From Streptomyces sp. NBC_00663 (GTDB lineage: Bacteria > Actinomycetota > Actinomycetes > Streptomycetales > Streptomycetaceae), in assembly GCF_036226885.1 (NCBI RefSeq), contig NZ_CP109027.1, positions 7,750,001 to 7,814,000 of the forward strand: DNA of 64,000 bases, given 5' to 3'. Shown here piece after piece: positions 60,122 to 64,000 of this stretch. The translations under genes and the position numbers were made by a program. The notes below the pieces were generated by a model. It saw nothing but the letters and a program-made list of their open reading frames with translations. It searched no databases and had not been told where the DNA came from. Every line of letters begins with the position of its first letter. Position 1 is the stretch's first letter.

Positions 60122-62729
60122 GATTCCGCTCGGCGACTGGGTCAACGACGCCGTCGACTGGCTGCTCGGCCACATGGCCTGGCTCTTCGACTTCCTCAAG
60201 ACCGTCTTCACCGGCGCCTACGACGGCATCGACGCCGTCCTCCAGGCGCCCCAGCCCCTGATCCTCGCGGGCATCTTCGCCGTGATCGCCTTCTGGCTGC
60301 GCGGCACCACGGCCGGCCTGCTCACCTTCGTGGGCTTCGCCTTCATCGACTCCCTCGAACTGTGGGACGACGCGATGGTGACCCTCTCCCTGGTCCTCGT
60401 CGCCACGCTCATCGCCCTGGTGATCGCCGTACCGGTGGGCATCTGGGCGGCCCGCTCCGACCGGGTCAGCGGACTGGTCCGGCCGGTCCTGGACTTCATG
60501 CAGACGCTGCCCGCGATGATCTACCTCATCCCGGCGATCCTCTTCTTCGGCACCGGCGCCTCCGCGGGCATGGTCGCCACCCTGATCTTCGCGCTCGCCC
60601 CCGGTGTGCGCATGACCGAGCTGGGCATCCGCCAGGTCGACAAGGAACTGGTCGAGGCGGCCGAGGCGTTCGGCACGACTCCCAGGGACACCCTGCTGCG
60701 CGTCCAGCTGCCGCTCGCCCTGCCGACCGTCATGGCCGGCGTCAACCAGGTCATCATGCTCGGCCTGTCCATGGCCGCGATCGCCGGCATGGTCGGCACC
60801 GGCGGCCTCGGCGGCCGGGTCAACGAGGCCATCGGCCAGCTCGACGTCGGTCTCGGCTCCGAGGCGGGCGTGGCCATCGTGATCCTCGCGATCTACCTCG
60901 ACCGTATGACCGGCGCCCTCGGCACCCAGGTCTCCCCGCTGGGCCGCCGTGCCGCCGCCCGGGCCCGCGCGGCACAGGGGCTGAAGATCTGGTCGTACCG
61001 CCCCCGTCCCCAGGTCGCCGTGATCGGCGTCGTGATCCTCGGCCTTGTCGCCGGCGGCATGGGCATGTTCGGCGGCAGCGGCGACAGCACGGCCCCGGTC
61101 GCCGACGGCAAGGACGTCGGCCAGGGCAAGAAGGTCAGCATCGGCTACGTCCCCTGGGACGACGGCGTCGCCTCCACCTTCCTCTGGAAGGAGATCCTGG
61201 AGCAGCGCGGCTTCCAGGTGGACGCCAAGCAGTTGGACGCGGGCCCCCTCTACACCTCCGTCGCCTCCGGCAGCGCCGACTTCATGACGGGCGCCTGGCT
61301 GCCGACGACCCATGAGCAGTACTGGAAGAAGTACGGCGACAAGCTCGACGACCTCGGCGCCTGGTACGACAAGACGTCGCTGGAGCTGAGCGTGCCGTCC
61401 TACATGAAGGACGTCGACTCGCTCGACGACCTCAAGGGCAAGGGCTCCGAGTTCGGCGGGAAGATCACCGGCATCGAATCGAGCGCCGGTGAGATGGCCC
61501 TGCTGAAGAGCAAGGTCCTCAAGGCGTACGGCCTAGACAAGGAGTACAAGGTCGTCGACAGCTCCACGCCCGCCATGCTGGCCGAGCTGAAGCGGGCGTA
61601 CGCCCAGCAGGACCCGATCGTCGTCACGCTCTGGTCGCCGCACTGGGCGTACAACGACTACGACCTGAAGAAGCTCAAGGATCCCAAGGGGGCGTGGGGC
61701 TCCGGCGACGGTATCCACACCGTGGCCCGCAAGGGCTTCGCCGCCGAGAACCCGGTCGTCGGCAAGTGGCTGAAGGACTTCAAGCTCGACGAGAAGCAGC
61801 TCACCAGCCTTGAGGCCGAGATCAACAAGGCCGGCAAGGGCAAGCAGCAGGACGCGGTCCGCGCCTGGCTGAAGGACAACCCCGGCGTGGTCGACAAGCT
61901 GGCGCCGGTCGCGAAGTCCGCGGCGACCCCGGCCGAGGCCAAGAACCCGGTCGACGTGGCCTGGTTCCCCTGGGACGAGGACATCGCCGTCACCCATCTG
62001 TGGAAGAACGTCCTGGAGCGGCGCGGCTACAAGCTGAACCTGAAGCAGATGGACGTCGGCCCGGTCTACACCGGCCTCGCCTCCGGGGACCTCGACCTCA
62101 ACTTCGACGCCTGGCTGCCGTACGCGCAGGCGAGCTACTGGGACAAGAACAAGGACAGACTCGCCGACCTCGGCACCTGGTACCAGCCGACCTCGCTGGA
62201 GGTCGCGGTCCCCTCGTACGTCAAGGGGATCACGTCCTACGAGGACCTCAAGGGCAAGGCCGACCTCTTCGACGGGAAGATCATCGGCATCGAGCCGGGC
62301 ACCGGCGAGATGAACCTCCTGAAGAACAAGGTCCTGCCCGGCTACGGCCTGGACAAGGAGTACGACGTCGTCGACGGCTCCACGCCCGCGATGCTCGCCG
62401 AGCTCAAGCGGGCGTACGCCAAGAAGCAGCCCGTCGCCGTCGTGCTCTGGTCCCCGCACTGGGCGTACAGCCAGTACGACCTGACCAAGCTGAAGGACGA
62501 CAAGAAGCTCTTCGGCGAGGGGAACACGATCCGCACCATCGCCAACGAGAAGTTCCCGGAGCAGTACCCGCAGCTCACCAAGTGGATCAAGGGCTTCCAT
62601 ATGAGCGAGGACGAGCTCGGCACCCTGGAGGCGGCGATCAACGCGCACGGCCAGGGGCACGAGGACGAGGCGGTCGAGGACTGGCTGAAGAAGCACCCGG
62701 ACATGGTGGAGCGGATGACCCCGCAGTAG
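60114..62729 (+). CDS. Fused betaine permease with two C-terminal substrate-binding domains
   Basis: 871-residue fusion. Residues 1-330 are a ProW-type permease (EAA loop in EAAEAFGTTPRDTLLRVQLP). After a final helix (VAVIGVVILGLVAGGMGMFG), two OpuAC-type binding domains are joined in tandem (about 338-590 and 612-871). They share SSTPAMLAELKRAY/GSTPAMLAELKRAY and SPHWAY stretches and both have Trp/Tyr residues suited to a betaine cage (GYVPWDD, AWFPWDE). Two receptors per subunit give four per transporter. GTG 60114. Substrates are probably glycine betaine, proline betaine or choline. Confidence 0.93.
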   Translation: MPRIPLGDWVNDAVDWLLGHMAWLFDFLKTVFTGAYDGIDAVLQAPQPLILAGIFAVIAFWLRGTTAGLLTFVGFAFIDSLELWDDAMVTLSLVLVATLIALVIAVPVGIWAARSDRVSGLVRPVLDFMQTLPAMIYLIPAILFFGTGASAGMVATLIFALAPGVRMTELGIRQVDKELVEAAEAFGTTPRDTLLRVQLPLALPTVMAGVNQVIMLGLSMAAIAGMVGTGGLGGRVNEAIGQLDVGLGSEAGVAIVILAIYLDRMTGALGTQVSPLGRRAAARARAAQGLKIWSYRPRPQVAVIGVVILGLVAGGMGMFGGSGDSTAPVADGKDVGQGKKVSIGYVPWDDGVASTFLWKEILEQRGFQVDAKQLDAGPLYTSVASGSADFMTGAWLPTTHEQYWKKYGDKLDDLGAWYDKTSLELSVPSYMKDVDSLDDLKGKGSEFGGKITGIESSAGEMALLKSKVLKAYGLDKEYKVVDSSTPAMLAELKRAYAQQDPIVVTLWSPHWAYNDYDLKKLKDPKGAWGSGDGIHTVARKGFAAENPVVGKWLKDFKLDEKQLTSLEAEINKAGKGKQQDAVRAWLKDNPGVVDKLAPVAKSAATPAEAKNPVDVAWFPWDEDIAVTHLWKNVLERRGYKLNLKQMDVGPVYTGLASGDLDLNFDAWLPYAQASYWDKNKDRLADLGTWYQPTSLEVAVPSYVKGITSYEDLKGKADLFDGKIIGIEPGTGEMNLLKNKVLPGYGLDKEYDVVDGSTPAMLAELKRAYAKKQPVAVVLWSPHWAYSQYDLTKLKDDKKLFGEGNTIRTIANEKFPEQYPQLTKWIKGFHMSEDELGTLEAAINAHGQGHEDEAVEDWLKKHPDMVERMTPQ

Positions 62730-62913
62730 CCGCGACCAAAAGAAACCGGACAACCACATACAGCTACGTCGTCACCTGAGCCTCATCCGGCCGTCGTGGT
62801 CAGGCCGTTCGTCCTGACGGAGGAATCCCCTCACACGGCGGCCGGAGAGCTGATCTACTGGCCGGAGTTGGCGAGAATGCCCGCGCCGGGTTCACGGCAA
62901 TGTGACGGGCGCG

Positions 62914-62942
62914 TGAAACGGTTTGCCGAACATGCGTAGGGT
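62914..62942 (+). promoter_or_regulatory. Candidate promoter of the XRE-cupin gene
   Basis: TGAAAC (62914-62919), 17 bases, TAGGGT (62937-62942), about 70 bases before the gene. The upstream 180 bases hold only a small hairpin (GTCAGG / CCTGAC, 62799-62818), possibly the end of the transporter operon. Confidence 0.35.
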
Positions 62943-63011
62943 GCAGACAACTCGACAGAGACATGTTCAGCGACAGGTGCCGAGCGACGAGCGAAGGAGG
63001 GAGCCGGAGCG

Positions 63012-63581
63012 ATGGGCGACCACAAAGAACAGCCCCTACGGGTGGGCGCGGCCGTACGGCGGCGGCGTCGCGCGCTGGAACTCACCCTCGCCGTCGTGGC
63101 CGAACGCAGCGGCCTGTCGGTCCCCTTCCTGAGCCAGATCGAGAACGAACGGGCGCGCCCCAGCCGCAGCTCCCTGGAGAAGGTCGCCGACGCTCTGCGC
63201 ACCACCGCCGTCGAACTCCTCGCCGCCGCCGACCCGGCGTGCAGTGTCGATGTCGTGCGCGCCGACTGCGTGGAGGCCGAATCCCAGCCCCGGGTGCGTT
63301 CCCTGGTGCGGGGTCACCATCAGATGCACGCCCAGGAGTTCACCGGCGACCATGACGCACGGCGTGAATTCCAGTACCGCAACGACCAGTTGATGTACGT
63401 CGCCGACGGCGCCGTGGAGATCGAGGCCGAGGGCCGGGCCTACCGGCTCGGCCGGGGCGACACCCTCTACCTCACCGGCGGGGTGCGGCACCGGTGGCGG
63501 GCGACCGTGTCCGACACCCGGGTGGTCGTCGTCGCGGTGGCCGAACACATCGAGGCGGTCCAGGACCGGCCACGTCCGTGA
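63012..63581 (+). CDS. XRE-family regulator with cupin domain
   Basis: 189-residue regulator. The helix-turn-helix (VGAAVRRRRRALELTLAVVA, SGLSVPFLSQIENERARPS, about 11-52) is followed by a cupin sensor domain (RNDQLMYVADGAVEIEAEG, GDTLYLTGGVRHRWRA). Such regulators often control amine or osmolyte catabolism; the neighbouring betaine importer suggests that, but it is inference. GAAGGAGGGAG precedes ATG 63012. It overlaps the next gene by 4 bases (GTGA). Confidence 0.88.
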   Translation: MGDHKEQPLRVGAAVRRRRRALELTLAVVAERSGLSVPFLSQIENERARPSRSSLEKVADALRTTAVELLAAADPACSVDVVRADCVEAESQPRVRSLVRGHHQMHAQEFTGDHDARREFQYRNDQLMYVADGAVEIEAEGRAYRLGRGDTLYLTGGVRHRWRATVSDTRVVVVAVAEHIEAVQDRPRP

Positions 63582-64000
63582 GGGTCGTGTCCCTGGTCCC
63601 GTCCCTCACGGAGGCGGTGGCCGAGCCCGTCCCCGGCGCGCTGGCCGGCGCCACCGACTGGTGCACGCACCCGGCGGGCCTGGACGTGACGCGGATCGGC
63701 GGCACGAAGAACCCGAAGCTCGACCGCATCCTCGCCCTCGCCCCCGACCTGGTGATCGCCAACGAGGAGGAGAACCGCGCCCCCGACCTGGCGGCCCTGC
63801 GCGCGGCGGGCGTCGAGGTCCTGGTGACCGAGGTGCGGGATGTGGCGCAGGCCTTCCGGGAGCTGGCACGCGTGCTGACGGCGTGCGGGGCGCGGGGACG
63901 GCCGCGCTGGCTGGACGAGGCGGAGGAGGCCTGGTCGGGAGAGCCGCCGGCGGTTCGCAGGACGGCGGTGGTGCCGATCTGGCGCCGCCCCTGGATGGTG
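63578..64000 (+). CDS. Helical-backbone metal receptor-like protein (BtuF-type), partial
   Basis: Open frame from GTG 63578 to the window end, 141 residues seen. RVVSLVPSLTEAV at the very start, TDWCTHP and RIGGTKNPKLDRILALAPDL are typical of the BtuF/cobalamin-binding periplasmic fold. No signal peptide precedes them, so it is predicted to be cytoplasmic and not a transporter receptor. It is coupled to the XRE-cupin gene by a 4-base overlap. The C-terminal part is missing. Confidence 0.8.
   Translation, partial: MRVVSLVPSLTEAVAEPVPGALAGATDWCTHPAGLDVTRIGGTKNPKLDRILALAPDLVIANEEENRAPDLAALRAAGVEVLVTEVRDVAQAFRELARVLTACGARGRPRWLDEAEEAWSGEPPAVRRTAVVPIWRRPWMV

Overview
The window is high-GC actinobacterial DNA. 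Codon use (very strong G/C in third positions, many GTG/TTG starts, TTA codons almost absent), a conservon, a complete Pup-proteasome cluster and the glycerol operon regulator GylR together point to a Streptomyces chromosome core. Gene order matches, from memory, the S. coelicolor glp/metH - proteasome - rar (cvn9) region read in reverse. No rRNA, tRNA, CRISPR array or insertion sequence was found.

Layout. (1) 1-4362, minus strand: glycerol operon gylR-glpF-glpK-glpD (glpD cut by the window edge), with two near-identical GylR-type operators. (2) 4584-12809, plus: metH behind a structured leader, a HAD phosphatase, and two tandem oligopeptide-type binding lipoproteins without a permease. (3) 12818-18613: an orphan response regulator and a RecB-like Fe-S nuclease (minus), an M50 protease with a repeat-rich N-terminus, tRNA methyltransferase trmI, a secreted protein and a ferredoxin. 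(4) 19182-35059: Pup-proteasome system arc, dop, pup, an endonuclease VII gene, prcB, prcA; a lacI/MFS pair; then pafA, two FKBP isomerases, pafB, pafC, two small genes, and tatA-tatC. (5) 35091-38877: a diacylglycerol-kinase-like protein and a Ski2-like DEVH helicase. (6) 38938-46377: allophanate hydrolase, a biotin carboxylase of the urea/guanidine type and two DUF1989 proteins (minus), with a divergent TetR gene. (7) 46648-51227: conservon rarA-rarE. (8) 51221-64000: pseudouridine synthase, APC permease, PadR plus ABC-2 exporter, siderophore-interacting protein, a 5'-3' exonuclease, an OpuA-like importer with two fused binding domains, an XRE-cupin regulator and a partial metal-receptor protein.

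How the parts connect. pafB and pafC encode the WYL regulator pair that in mycobacteria drives the LexA-independent DNA-damage response. A perfect copy of the mycobacterial PafBC/RecA-NDp promoter (TTGTCRGTG-N8-TANNNT) lies before the DEVH helicase, a one-mismatch copy lies before the RecB-like nuclease, and a weaker copy lies before the 5'-3' exonuclease. This suggests a local DNA-repair regulon. A 20-bp TetR-type operator (TTTCTGTCG-TG-CGACAGAAA) lies between the carboxylase operon and tetR, and a close variant lies about 8 kb away before the APC permease, so the permease probably belongs to the same nitrogen-assimilation regulon. The paired DUF1989 genes favour guanidine rather than urea as the substrate.

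Only two genes were seen with an in-frame TTA (bldA-dependent) leucine codon: the endonuclease VII gene in the proteasome operon and rarC in the conservon.
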